From AP-15 sp035570595 (GTDB lineage: Bacteria > Pseudomonadota > Alphaproteobacteria > ATCC43930 > CGMCC-115725): a stretch of 16,488 nt of DNA. Under the pieces are notes generated by a model. It was not told the DNA's origin and searched no databases. It saw only the letters and a list, made by a program, of their open reading frames with translations. Location of the stretch: NCBI GenBank assembly GCA_035570595.1, contig DATMLF010000207.1, forward strand, positions 1 through 16,488, read 5' to 3'. Both the position numbers and the translations under genes were made by a program. Of this stretch, positions 1-6,473 are shown one piece after another. The number at the start of each line of letters is the position of its first letter. Position 1 is the first letter of the stretch.

Positions 1-402
1 CGTGCGCAGGATCGTCAGGATCACCGCACCCCAGACGCCGATGCGGGCGTAGCCCGGGACAAAGGCGACGGCGAAGGTCGCGAGCCCCATCAACAGCAAG
101 GTCGCGATCAGCGCCGCCTTGCGCCCGATGCGGTCGCCGTAATGGCCGAAGATGGCCGCTCCCACCGGCCGCGCGACAAAACCGACCGCGTAGATCGCGA
201 ACGCCTGCAAGGTGCCGACCAGCGGGTCGGAGCCGGGGAAATACAGCTTGGCGAAGACGAGCCCGGTCACCGTGCCGTAGATGAAAAAGTCGTACCATTC
301 GATCGTCGTGCCGATCGTGCTGGCAATCACCGCACGGCGCAGCTGGCGGCGATGCTCGAGCTCGGACAGCGCACCGCTGGCCGCGCCGGTGGCGCTCGTC
401 AT
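1..402 (-). CDS. MHS-family MFS transporter, N-terminal part (cut by window edge)
   Basis: This is the first 134 residues of a major facilitator protein of the metabolite:H+ symporter (MHS) type, the group that imports small organic acids or osmolytes through the inner membrane. The reading frame stays open to base 1, so the C-terminal two thirds lie outside the window. The MHS hallmark IEWYDFFIYG lies around residues 34-43 in the first membrane helix. The loop after the second helix carries the MFS signature GDRIGRKAAL at about residues 88-97. The ATG at 402 is preceded by a GAGAGGAAA purine stretch that can serve as ribosome binding site. Family membership is clear; the substrate cannot be told from this part. 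Confidence 0.9.
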   Translation of the reverse strand, partial: MTSATGAASGALSELEHRRQLRRAVIASTIGTTIEWYDFFIYGTVTGLVFAKLYFPGSDPLVGTLQAFAIYAVGFVARPVGAAIFGHYGDRIGRKAALIATLLLMGLATFAVAFVPGYARIGVWGAVILTILRT

Positions 403-548
403 GGTCGCGTTTCCTCTCCCGACTCCGCGGCCATCCGGGCGTTTTCGCCGCCTCGCCGCGATGCCCATTCTACAGCATCGCCGCAGCCATGCGTCAAATG
501 CGGTTTATCGGCGCGTCCGACGCACCCTCGGCGGCGGGCCGCCGCGGC

Positions 549-767
549 TCAAACGCTGCCGGCGAACAGCGCGATGGCGCCGACCACAAACGCCCCGCCG
601 AGGACGACGCCGACCTCGCACACCCTCAGATGCACGATCGAAACATCGGTCGGATGGATCGGCGTCAAGCACGCCGCCGCCGCGGCCGCCCACAGCGCCA
701 CCCCGGCAATTCCCAGAACCGCCGACAGCGTTTTGAAGCGCCTACGGCTGCGGCGACTCAACACCAT
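549..767 (-). CDS. small two-helix membrane protein, unknown function
   Basis: This is a 72-residue reading frame on the minus strand. It begins with a short basic segment (MVLSRRSRRRFK), then a hydrophobic stretch at about residues 14-33, a polar linker (LTPIHPTDVSIVHLRV), and a second hydrophobic stretch at about 50-71. This is the usual shape of a small inner-membrane protein with basic N-terminus inside. A GAGG motif sits seven bases before the ATG. No family is recognised. Competing frames on both strands here are arginine-rich and look like shadows, whereas this one has a coherent hydrophobicity pattern. It stands alone, pointing toward the transporter gene at 1-402. Confidence 0.55.
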   Translation of the reverse strand: MVLSRRSRRRFKTLSAVLGIAGVALWAAAAAACLTPIHPTDVSIVHLRVCEVGVVLGGAFVVGAIALFAGSV

Positions 768-1012
768 CCAGAAACCTCATGCGGAGATGGCGGCATCCGG
801 GCGGGCTCGCGCTCGACCGAGGCGCGTTCCGCCGGCTTCGGATGCCGACGCAGGGGCGCGACACCCGACAATGGTCGCGACCGGCGCATCCGAACAGCGC
901 CGCGACCGAGAAGCTTTTGCGCGCGGCGGCACTCCACGCCGCGCGAGCGGGGTGACGCGGCCTGGCCGGGCCGGTAAACTCGTGTTCGGCAACGGCGTCG
1001 CGGGAGGACAGG

Positions 1013-1366
1013 ATGGCGTGGCAGCGCATGGTGCTGGAGATCGGGATGGGCACCGACATCCGCGGCGCCGACTACACGAAAGCGGCGGTGCGCGCGCTGC
1101 GCGACGCGCTGTGGCACAACTCGCTCAGCGTCGCCGACGCGGTCGGATTGCCGGTCGATGCGATGCGGGTCGAGGTCAGGATCGGTGTTCCGCATCCGGA
1201 AGAAGTCGACAAGGCGGCGGTGCTGGCGGTATTGCCGCACGGCACCGGGACCGTCGAGGTGGTCGAGGGCGGGCTTGAGATACCCAACGATTCCGGCACG
1301 AATAAGACGGTGATCGCCAATGCCGCGGCACTCGTGCGGCTCGATTTGCCAGAGGGGGCTCGGTGA
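1013..1366 (+). CDS. Lin0512 family protein, first of a tandem pair
   Basis: This 117-residue protein belongs to the Lin0512 family of small conserved proteins with no established biochemical role. Visible family features are the N-terminal LEIGMGTDIRGADYTKAAVRA stretch, split here as LEIGMGTDIRG (residues 8-18) and ADYTKAAVRA (19-28). The middle strand is VEVRIGVPHPEEVD, and the C-terminal strands are VEVVEGGLEIP and VIANAAALVRLDL. The protein fills the usual family length. GGGAGG at 1002-1007 lies five bases before the ATG and fixes the start. Its TGA overlaps the ATG of the next gene by one base (TGATG), so the two are probably co-translated and may form a hetero-oligomer, which is inference. 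Confidence 0.85.
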   Translation: MAWQRMVLEIGMGTDIRGADYTKAAVRALRDALWHNSLSVADAVGLPVDAMRVEVRIGVPHPEEVDKAAVLAVLPHGTGTVEVVEGGLEIPNDSGTNKTVIANAAALVRLDLPEGAR

Positions 1367-1719
1367 TGGCCGCCAAGCGCGTCATTCTCGAAATGGGCAC
1401 CGGCAACGATCTGCACGGCGGCGACTACACCAAGGCGGCGGTGCGCGCGGTCGAGGACGCGATCCACCACAGCTCGCTGCCGCTGATCGGCACGTTGAAG
1501 CTCGACGCGCGGCGAATGCAGGTCGAGGTGACGGTCGGCGTGCAGCAGCCGGCAAAGGTCGACGCCGCCGCGGTCAAGGCGGCGCTGCCGCACGGCGAGG
1601 TCACGGTCAAGATCGTCAAGGGCGGGCTCGACGTCCCGAACCCCGAAACCGGCGACGTCGCCGTCATCGCCAGCGCCGCCGTCGCGGTCCGCATGGACCT
1701 TCCGCAAGCGCGAGGGTAG
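1366..1719 (+). CDS. Lin0512 family protein, second of a tandem pair
   Basis: This 117-residue paralogue of the preceding gene keeps LEMGTGNDLHGGDYTKAAVRA-type N-terminal features (LEMGTGNDLHG then GDYTKAAVRA), the VEVTVGVQQP strand, and VKIVKGGLDVP and VIASAAVAVRMDL at the C-terminal end. By eye about half of the positions match the upstream copy, so the duplication is old. A GTG three bases earlier is also in frame, but the ATG in the TGATG overlap is the natural coupled start. It ends 18 bp before the convergent RidA-family gene. The pair forms a two-gene operon; function is unknown. Confidence 0.85.
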   Translation: MAAKRVILEMGTGNDLHGGDYTKAAVRAVEDAIHHSSLPLIGTLKLDARRMQVEVTVGVQQPAKVDAAAVKAALPHGEVTVKIVKGGLDVPNPETGDVAVIASAAVAVRMDLPQARG

Positions 1720-1737
1720 AGCGCGGCGGCTCGCGCC

Positions 1738-2088
1738 TCATTCGCGGGCGGCGACGACGGCGATCTCGACTTTCCAGTACGGGGCGGCGAGGCGGGCTTC
1801 GACGCAGGCCCGGCCGGGCGTGTTGCCGGCCGACACCCAGGCGTCCCACACCGCGTTCATCTCGTCGAAATGGCGCATGTCGCAGAGCCAGATCGTCGCC
1901 GACAAGAGCTTGGAATTATCCGTGCCGGCGGCGGCGAGCAATTCGTCGATCTTGCGCAACACCTCCTCGGTCTGCTGCCGCACGCCCGCCGCCGGCGTGT
2001 CCGCCACCTGCCCGGCGAGGTAGACGGTCTGCCCATAGGCGACCGCCTGGCTCATCCGCGCCCCGACCCGGTGCCGCTCGATCGTCAT
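1738..2088 (-). CDS. RidA (YjgF/YER057c/UK114) family protein
   Basis: This 116-residue cytosolic protein has the RidA fold, a trimer whose subunit interfaces bind imines or enamines; RidA itself hydrolyses reactive 2-aminoacrylate. Motifs seen are YLAGQVADTP near the N-terminus, the helix with QQTEEVLRKIDELLAAAG, and the C-terminal PGRACVEARLA with the substrate-binding arginine. The following KVEIAVVAA differs from E. coli RidA (KIEIEAIAV): the second glutamate, which helps position the water in RidA, is alanine here. It may therefore be a Rid subgroup with a different substrate. AGGAG lies six bases upstream of the ATG. It converges with the Lin0512 pair and is not evidently in an operon. 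Confidence 0.88.
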   Translation of the reverse strand: MTIERHRVGARMSQAVAYGQTVYLAGQVADTPAAGVRQQTEEVLRKIDELLAAAGTDNSKLLSATIWLCDMRHFDEMNAVWDAWVSAGNTPGRACVEARLAAPYWKVEIAVVAARE

Positions 2089-2123
2089 GCTCTTCTCCTG
2101 TGACGTGCGTGGTGCCGCGGCGG

Positions 2124-2519
2124 CTAAGGGGTGTCGTCAATCCGCCGATGCCGCGTCGGAAGCCGTAGCACAATCTATGCCCACACCGGCGAAGCCTGCC
2201 CCTGGCAACGAACAAGGGGCCGGTGCCCACGGCAGAAATGGGTCCCGGCCGTTGAGCGTGTGAAGAAATGTCAAATGCTGTCATTCCGGGGCGGGGGCAG
2301 AGCCCACGAGCCCGGAACCGATGCAAACGGCCTTGGGAAATACCGGCACGGCGCCGTTTTCCTAGGTTCCGGGCCTGCCAAGAGGCATCCCGGAATGACG
2401 AGTACTCAAGTTGTCCGATTTCTTCACGCGCTCCTTCGCCGGGATGGTGGGGATGGGGTGTAGCGCGGCCTCGATGTCGAATCTGAAACCCCACGCTGAT
2501 GATTGACGACACGCCCTAG
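2124..2519. mobile_element. MITE-like element with 19-bp terminal inverted repeats
   Basis: Terminal arms lie at 2124-2142 (CTAAGGGGTGTCGTCAATC) and 2501-2519, whose reverse complement is CTAGGGCGTGTCGTCAATC; 17 of 19 positions match. No credible gene is present inside. The interior holds a long nested palindrome (2254-2433). The CTAR at each end resembles the YTAR target of IS5-type transposases, so this may be a non-autonomous derivative; that is inference. The right end overlaps the TAG stop of the deacetylase gene. This element fills almost the whole gap between the RidA and deacetylase genes; nothing else is seen there. Confidence 0.55.
2254..2433. repeat. nested palindrome inside the MITE-like element
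   Basis: Successive inverted arms pair from outside to inside. GAGCGTGTGAAGAAAT at 2254-2269 pairs with 2418-2433 with one mismatch. GTCATTCCGGG at 2280-2290 pairs with 2389-2399 exactly. GCCCGGAACC at 2310-2319 pairs with 2365-2374 exactly. AAACGG at 2325-2330 pairs with 2354-2359. A transcript of either strand would fold into one long interrupted hairpin. Confidence 0.8.
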
Positions 2520-3412
2520 TCGGAGCCGGGGATGGTCCCGTCGGGCAGGCTCGCGCAATAGCGGGCGATCTCGCCCGGTGTGGTGATCCACAATTCGTCG
2601 CGACGTTCGAGGATGTGGCGGAGGGCGTCGCGGAAGGCGTGCAGCCGGAACGGCTGGCCGACGACAAACGGGTGCGCCGACACCGCGAACACCAGCGGGT
2701 ATTTTTTCGACTGGTGCAGCATCTCGTCGAACTGGTCGACGACCATCTCGGCGAACTGGCGCCCGGTGTGGCGGCGAAACACCATCGCCGGCGAATCATT
2801 GAGCTCGAGCGGGTAGGGGACCGACAGGATCGGCCCCGCGCGGGTGCGCATCCAGACCGGCTGGTCGTCCATCGCCCAGTCCATGACGTAGCGATAGCCG
2901 GCCTCCTTCAAGAGGTCGAGCGTGACGGCACTCTCGGCGATGTAGGGGCCGAGCCAGCCCTCGGGCGGGCGGCCCGCGACCCGCGTCAGCACCTCGGTGC
3001 ACTCGGCGATCAGCCGCCGCTCGTCCTCCTCCCACAGCACGTCCTGGCGCTCGGAGTTGGTGCGGCCATGGCCGACAAATTCGTCGCCGCGGGCTTTCAG
3101 GCGCAGGCCGATCTCGGGGCAAGCCTCGAGCACCGCCGAGTTGACGTTGTGGGCGCCCGGCAGGCCGAACTCGTCGAGGAGGTCGAGATAGTACCACAGG
3201 CCGACACGGTTGCCGTAGTCGCGCCAGGCATAGTTGCGCTGGCTCTGCGCCGCCTGCGCCCCGGTCGAATCGCTGCCGAGCCCGGCGCCGAACGCGAAAT
3301 GCTCGATGTTGTTGTTGAACGCGACCGCGAGCCGCTTGCCCTCGGGCCAGTCATATTGCGGGCGCTTGTGGATCGGGACGTAGTCGTAGCGGGCGTGCGC
3401 GGGCAGTTTCAT
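2516..3412 (-). CDS. polysaccharide deacetylase family protein (PuuE-like)
   Basis: This is a 298-residue NodB-fold hydrolase, probably cytosolic since no signal peptide is seen. It resembles the PuuE-type branch, which includes a metal-independent allantoinase, rather than secreted chitin or peptidoglycan deacetylases. The first metal motif TFDD of classical deacetylases is replaced by AFNNNIEHF (about residues 31-39). The second motif appears as EFVGHGRTN, as in PuuE-like proteins. Further family signatures are GWLGPYIAES, AGYRYVMDW and DDQPVWM in the middle, and VFAVSAHPFVVGQPFRL near the end. It probably acts on a C-N bond of a small nitrogenous compound, but the substrate is not deducible. 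Its TAG stop lies in the end of the adjacent MITE-like element. No strong ribosome binding site is seen. Confidence 0.82.
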   Translation of the reverse strand: MKLPAHARYDYVPIHKRPQYDWPEGKRLAVAFNNNIEHFAFGAGLGSDSTGAQAAQSQRNYAWRDYGNRVGLWYYLDLLDEFGLPGAHNVNSAVLEACPEIGLRLKARGDEFVGHGRTNSERQDVLWEEDERRLIAECTEVLTRVAGRPPEGWLGPYIAESAVTLDLLKEAGYRYVMDWAMDDQPVWMRTRAGPILSVPYPLELNDSPAMVFRRHTGRQFAEMVVDQFDEMLHQSKKYPLVFAVSAHPFVVGQPFRLHAFRDALRHILERRDELWITTPGEIARYCASLPDGTIPGSD

Positions 3413-3433
3413 CGGTTCGCTCTGCTAAAACGG

Positions 3434-3515
3434 GTCATTGCGAGGCGCGCAGCGACGCGGCAATCCCGCGGTTCACAACGCGACTTCGGGATTGCTTCGC
3501 TCCGCTCGCAATGAC
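3434..3515. repeat. dispersed palindromic repeat, copy 1
   Basis: This is an 82-bp imperfect palindrome. It starts GTCATTGCGAGGCGCG and runs to CGGCAATCCCG, then returns as CGGGATTGCTTCGCTCC to CTCGCAATGAC. The same sequence family recurs at 3825-3906 and as a half copy at 3952-3984. It resembles the intergenic palindromic repeats that occur in many copies in proteobacterial chromosomes. Confidence 0.85.
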
Positions 3516-3524
3516 AACAACACT

Positions 3525-3829
3525 CTAAAGATCGTCATATAGCTCCGGCCATTCCGGATTGAAGGCGGTTACAAGCGCGATCTTCTTCGTCGCGAGCCGC
3601 CCTTGATTCGCTTCTCTCGTCCGATAGCATCAGAAACATCTTCGGTACATTCGTAGTATACCAGCTTCGATACGTTGTATCGCCTCGTGAAACCTGGCAG
3701 AACCTTCTCGCGGTGCTGGTATACGCGCCGCTTCAAATCCGCAGTTACACCGGTATAAAGAACGGTGTGTCGCTCGTTGGTCAGAATGTATACACAATAT
3801 TGTTTAGACACCGAAGGAGAACCCGTCAT
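3525..3829 (-). pseudogene. GIY-YIG endonuclease family gene with a one-base frameshift
   Basis: This encodes a small GIY-YIG domain protein: VYILTNERHTVLYTGVTADL carries the GIY-YIG strands as VYI and YTG, and RRVYQHRE supplies the conserved arginine helix. The open frame runs from 3829 and stops at 3569 after GREKRIKGGSRRRRSRL (86 residues). Restoring one missing base in the CGACGAAGAAGATCG stretch (around 3581-3595 on the plus strand) continues the frame as RRKKIALVTAFNPEWPELYD and ends at a TAG at 3525-3527. That is the usual C-terminal end of this family, so a one-base deletion has changed the tail. The core domain is intact and may still fold. Its codons are clearly more AT-rich than those of neighbouring genes. 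Its ATG lies inside a flanking palindrome, and there is no Shine-Dalgarno sequence. Confidence 0.8.
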
Positions 3830-3906
3830 TGCGAGGAGCGCAGCGACGCGGCAATCCCGGAGTTCACAGGGCGCGCCCGAGATTGCTTCGCTGCGCTCGC
3901 AATGAC
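3825..3906. repeat. dispersed palindromic repeat, copy 2
   Basis: This is an 82-bp imperfect palindrome of the same family as copy 1, from GTCATTGCGAGGAGCG to CTCGCAATGAC. Its left end contains the start codon of the GIY-YIG reading frame (complement of 3827-3829). Confidence 0.85.
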
Positions 3907-3942
3907 ACAGAAGCGCGCAATGACACAGAAGCGCGCAATGAC
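3898..3942. repeat. 18-bp tandem repeat, 2.5 units
   Basis: The unit CGCAATGACACAGAAGCG is repeated at 3898-3915 and 3916-3933, with a half unit CGCAATGAC at 3934-3942. It grows out of the right terminus of palindrome copy 2, which supplies the CGCAATGAC. Confidence 0.85.
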
Positions 3943-3951
3943 GAGAGGGGT

Positions 3952-3984
3952 GTCATTGCGAGGAGCGCAGCGACGCGGCAATCC
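3952..3984. repeat. dispersed palindromic repeat, left half only (copy 3)
   Basis: This segment matches the left arm of copy 2 (GTCATTGCGAGGAGCGCAGC onward to GGCAATCC) and then ends. The returning arm is missing. It lies 27 bp before the stop codon of the enoyl-CoA hydratase-like gene. Confidence 0.8.
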
Positions 3985-4011
3985 AGACCGAGAGAAGCAG
4001 ACGACCCAGTT

Positions 4012-4812
4012 TCACCGCCCCGTGAATACCGGTTTGCGCTTTTCCATGAAGGCGGTGCGGCCCTCGGCGTAATCGGCGCTGGCAAAGCATTCGTCGACGA
4101 GCCGCTTGCACAGGCCGAGGTCGCGCGCGGTCTCGTCCTTCAGCGCCTCGCGGATCGCGACCTTGGCGGCGCGCACCGTCAACGGCGCGTTGGTCGCGAT
4201 CATGTCGCAGTAATTCTTGACGTAGCCGTCGAGCTCCGCTTCCGGCACCACCTGGTTGACGAGGCCCATGCGCAACGCCTCCTCGGCGGTGAACTGGCGC
4301 GCCGTGAAAAAAATCTCGCGGGCATGGGCCGGGCCCACCAAGTCGACGAGCTTCTTGATGCCGTCATAGGCGTAGCCGAGCCCGAGCTTTGCCGCCGGGA
4401 CGCCGAATTTCGACCCCTCGGCGGCGATCCGCATGTCGCAGGCTAGCGCTGTTCCGACGCCGCCGCCGATACAGTAGCCGCGGATCATCGCGATCGTCGG
4501 CTTCAGCGTCTCCTGCAGCCGCAGCCGCGCCCCCTCCGAAATCCGCGCGTAGGCGGCGGCGGCTTCCTCGGACGCGCGGCGCTCCTTGAATTCGGAGATG
4601 TCGGCCCCGGAGACAAAGGCACGGCCGCCGGCGCCCGAGACGACGATGACCCGGACGGCGTCGTCGCGCTCGAAATCGTCGAGGATGCGCGCCACCCCCT
4701 CCCACATCTCGAGCGAGACCGCATTGTGGCGCGCCGGGTTGTTGAAAACGAGGTGGCCGATCGCCCCGTCCTTTTCGGCGATCATCTTGCTGGTCAAAGG
4801 CTGGTCGAGCAT
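4012..4812 (-). CDS. enoyl-CoA hydratase/isomerase (crotonase) family protein
   Basis: This is a 266-residue crotonase-fold enzyme acting on acyl-CoA thioesters in the cytoplasm. The oxyanion-hole motifs are visible: GRAFVSGADISEF (about residues 60-72) and MIRGYCIGGGVGTALACDMR (about 107-126). At the two positions where enoyl-CoA hydratases carry their catalytic glutamates, this protein has glycine (GGGVG) and alanine (GVPAAKLGLGY). Classical hydration is therefore doubtful, and another crotonase chemistry such as isomerisation, hydrolysis or decarboxylation is possible. The frame extends upstream of 4812, but that part reads as arginine-rich shadow. The ATG at 4812 with AAGGAG about a dozen bases upstream fits the family N-terminus. 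It is the last gene of a minus-strand set with the MFS carrier and CoA-transferase. Confidence 0.88.
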   Translation of the reverse strand: MLDQPLTSKMIAEKDGAIGHLVFNNPARHNAVSLEMWEGVARILDDFERDDAVRVIVVSGAGGRAFVSGADISEFKERRASEEAAAAYARISEGARLRLQETLKPTIAMIRGYCIGGGVGTALACDMRIAAEGSKFGVPAAKLGLGYAYDGIKKLVDLVGPAHAREIFFTARQFTAEEALRMGLVNQVVPEAELDGYVKNYCDMIATNAPLTVRAAKVAIREALKDETARDLGLCKRLVDECFASADYAEGRTAFMEKRKPVFTGR

Positions 4813-4910
4813 GGCGGTGCTGGCTCCTTGTCGATGATGGGGGCGGTCCCGTCGATCGCCCGATTGTGGCAGAACGCGGCGGGCTGCGCACCCCGCGCAT
4901 GCATCGCCGG

Positions 4911-6206
4911 CTAGCCGCCGGCGACCGCCAACCGGCCAATCCGCGGCGGAGCCTTGCCGAGCGAGCGGTCGGGCCGGATCCAGTGGGTCATGACGATCGC
5001 AAACAGCAACAGGCCGACCGAAAAGGCGAACGGCGTCGTCCAGCTGCCGGTGCGCTGCAGGATCCAGCCAAACACGACCGGCGACAAAATCCCCGCGACG
5101 GCGCCCGCGGCATTCATCAAGGCGCTCGACGAGCCGGCGTAGTCGGGGGCGATGTCCATCGTCGCGGTCCACAACGGCGAGATCGCAAAGCCCAGAAAGA
5201 ACAACGCGACGGTAAAGCCGGCAAGCCCGATCGCCAGGTCGTGGACGAAGATCGCCGGCACCAGCCCCGCCACGGCGAGCGTCCAGCTGAATGCGATCAG
5301 CGTCGAGCGCGCGATCCGCAGGTTGCCGCTACGGCGTAGCAGCCAGTCGGTGACGACCCCGCCGAGCAATTCGGCGACCATCGCGCTCAGCAGCATCGCC
5401 GCGTAGAACAGCGACGATTTCTTCAGGTCGAGGCCGTAGTTCTTCTGAAACAGCGACGGCATCCAGGTCACGTAGAGCCACCCCGTCCAGCCCTGGCAGA
5501 AATAGACGATCATCAACGGCGCCACGCGCGGCACGAGGCGGCGCCACGGCACCGGGCCGGAACCGCCCTGCGCCGCGGGGTCGGCCGCCGGCAGCACGGC
5601 GAGCTCGGCCGCGGTGATGCCGGGATGCCGGCGCGGGTCCTCGTGAAAATACCGCCACCACAACGCGGCCCAGCCGGCCGACAGGATGCCGAGCGCCACG
5701 AACGAGAAACGCCACGAGAACCAGGTGATCAGAAGGGCGACGATCGGCGCCGCCGCCCCCGCGCCGAGACGCCCGGCGGAATGGGCGATGCCGACCGCTG
5801 TGCCGCGCGAGGCGAGCGACGTCCATTTCGAGAGGGCGCGCGTCGAAGCCGGCAGGGTGGCGCCTTCGCCCATGCCGAGCGCCAAGCGCACGGCGAACAG
5901 CGAGGCAAGCCCGGCCACCGCCGCGGTCGCGATCGTCGTCGCCGACCACGCCAGCCCGCAGACGGTCAGTGTGCGGCGCGCGCCAAAGCGGTCGGCAAAC
6001 CAGCCGCCGACCAGCTGGAACGGGGCGTAGGAATAGTTGAAGGCGGAAAACGCGAGGCCCAGCGCGACATTGCTCAGCACCAGGTCCTTTTGCATGACCG
6101 GCGCCGCGGCCGCGAGGTTGACGCGGTCGATAAACAGGATGAACTCCATCGTGCACAGCAGGAGCAGGAAATTGCGGGTCGCGCGACCCCCGAGGCCGGT
6201 CGGCAT
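4911..6206 (-). CDS. MFS transporter, anion:cation symporter-like
   Basis: This 431-residue inner-membrane carrier has the length and twelve-helix hydrophobic pattern of the major facilitator superfamily. The N-terminal segment FILFIDRVNLAAAAPVMQKD is typical of the anion:cation symporter (ACS) branch that takes up sugar acids, phthalate-type aromatics and other organic anions. GGWFADRFGARRTL is the loop 2-3 signature, and RLALGMGEGATLPASTR matches the helix 4-5 region of that branch. GGGAGGAG (complement of 6215-6222) lies eight bases before the ATG at 6206, so the slightly longer frame starting with TTG at 6224 is rejected. It lies between the CoA-transferase and crotonase genes on the same strand, which suggests that it imports their acid substrate. 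Confidence 0.9.
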   Translation of the reverse strand: MPTGLGGRATRNFLLLLCTMEFILFIDRVNLAAAAPVMQKDLVLSNVALGLAFSAFNYSYAPFQLVGGWFADRFGARRTLTVCGLAWSATTIATAAVAGLASLFAVRLALGMGEGATLPASTRALSKWTSLASRGTAVGIAHSAGRLGAGAAAPIVALLITWFSWRFSFVALGILSAGWAALWWRYFHEDPRRHPGITAAELAVLPAADPAAQGGSGPVPWRRLVPRVAPLMIVYFCQGWTGWLYVTWMPSLFQKNYGLDLKKSSLFYAAMLLSAMVAELLGGVVTDWLLRRSGNLRIARSTLIAFSWTLAVAGLVPAIFVHDLAIGLAGFTVALFFLGFAISPLWTATMDIAPDYAGSSSALMNAAGAVAGILSPVVFGWILQRTGSWTTPFAFSVGLLLFAIVMTHWIRPDRSLGKAPPRIGRLAVAGG

Positions 6207-6473
6207 GCGGCGCTCTCCTCCCAAACCGAACGCACTGTGGCAGATCGCGCCGCCATGCGCATCCGCCCGCTACCCGCCGGGCGAAAGCGGGGGCGTTGAG
6301 CGCGCGGGGGTCAGCCCGCGATCTCGCGGCCGGACCGGCCCCGGCCATCCGTGCCGTTCATTGGCGCGGGTTCCCCGCCTCCCCAGGGCGTGGACGCCAG
6401 GATCGGGGTAGCGGCCCGCCGCTTGCCGCCGGCTGCGACCCTACTCGCGCGCGATAGCGTAGGCGCCGCCCTG

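Noticed and set aside
142..1278. Long plus-strand open frame of 378 codons
   Set aside because: Arginine-, alanine- and histidine-rich shadow antisense to the MFS gene and overlapping the first Lin0512 gene. No domain or ribosome binding site, typical of high-GC stop-poor frames.
3898..3942. CRISPR-like repeat
   Set aside because: The 18-bp units are directly adjacent with no unique spacers, and only 2.5 copies exist.
3713..4446. Frames encoding HCEERSDAAIPE- and ARNDTEARNDTEARND-type peptides
   Set aside because: These are translations of the palindromic and tandem repeats, a common cause of false gene calls.
4813..5172. N-terminal extension of the crotonase frame up to 5172
   Set aside because: It overlaps the MFS C-terminus in another frame and is arginine-rich. 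The family N-terminus fits the ATG at 4812.
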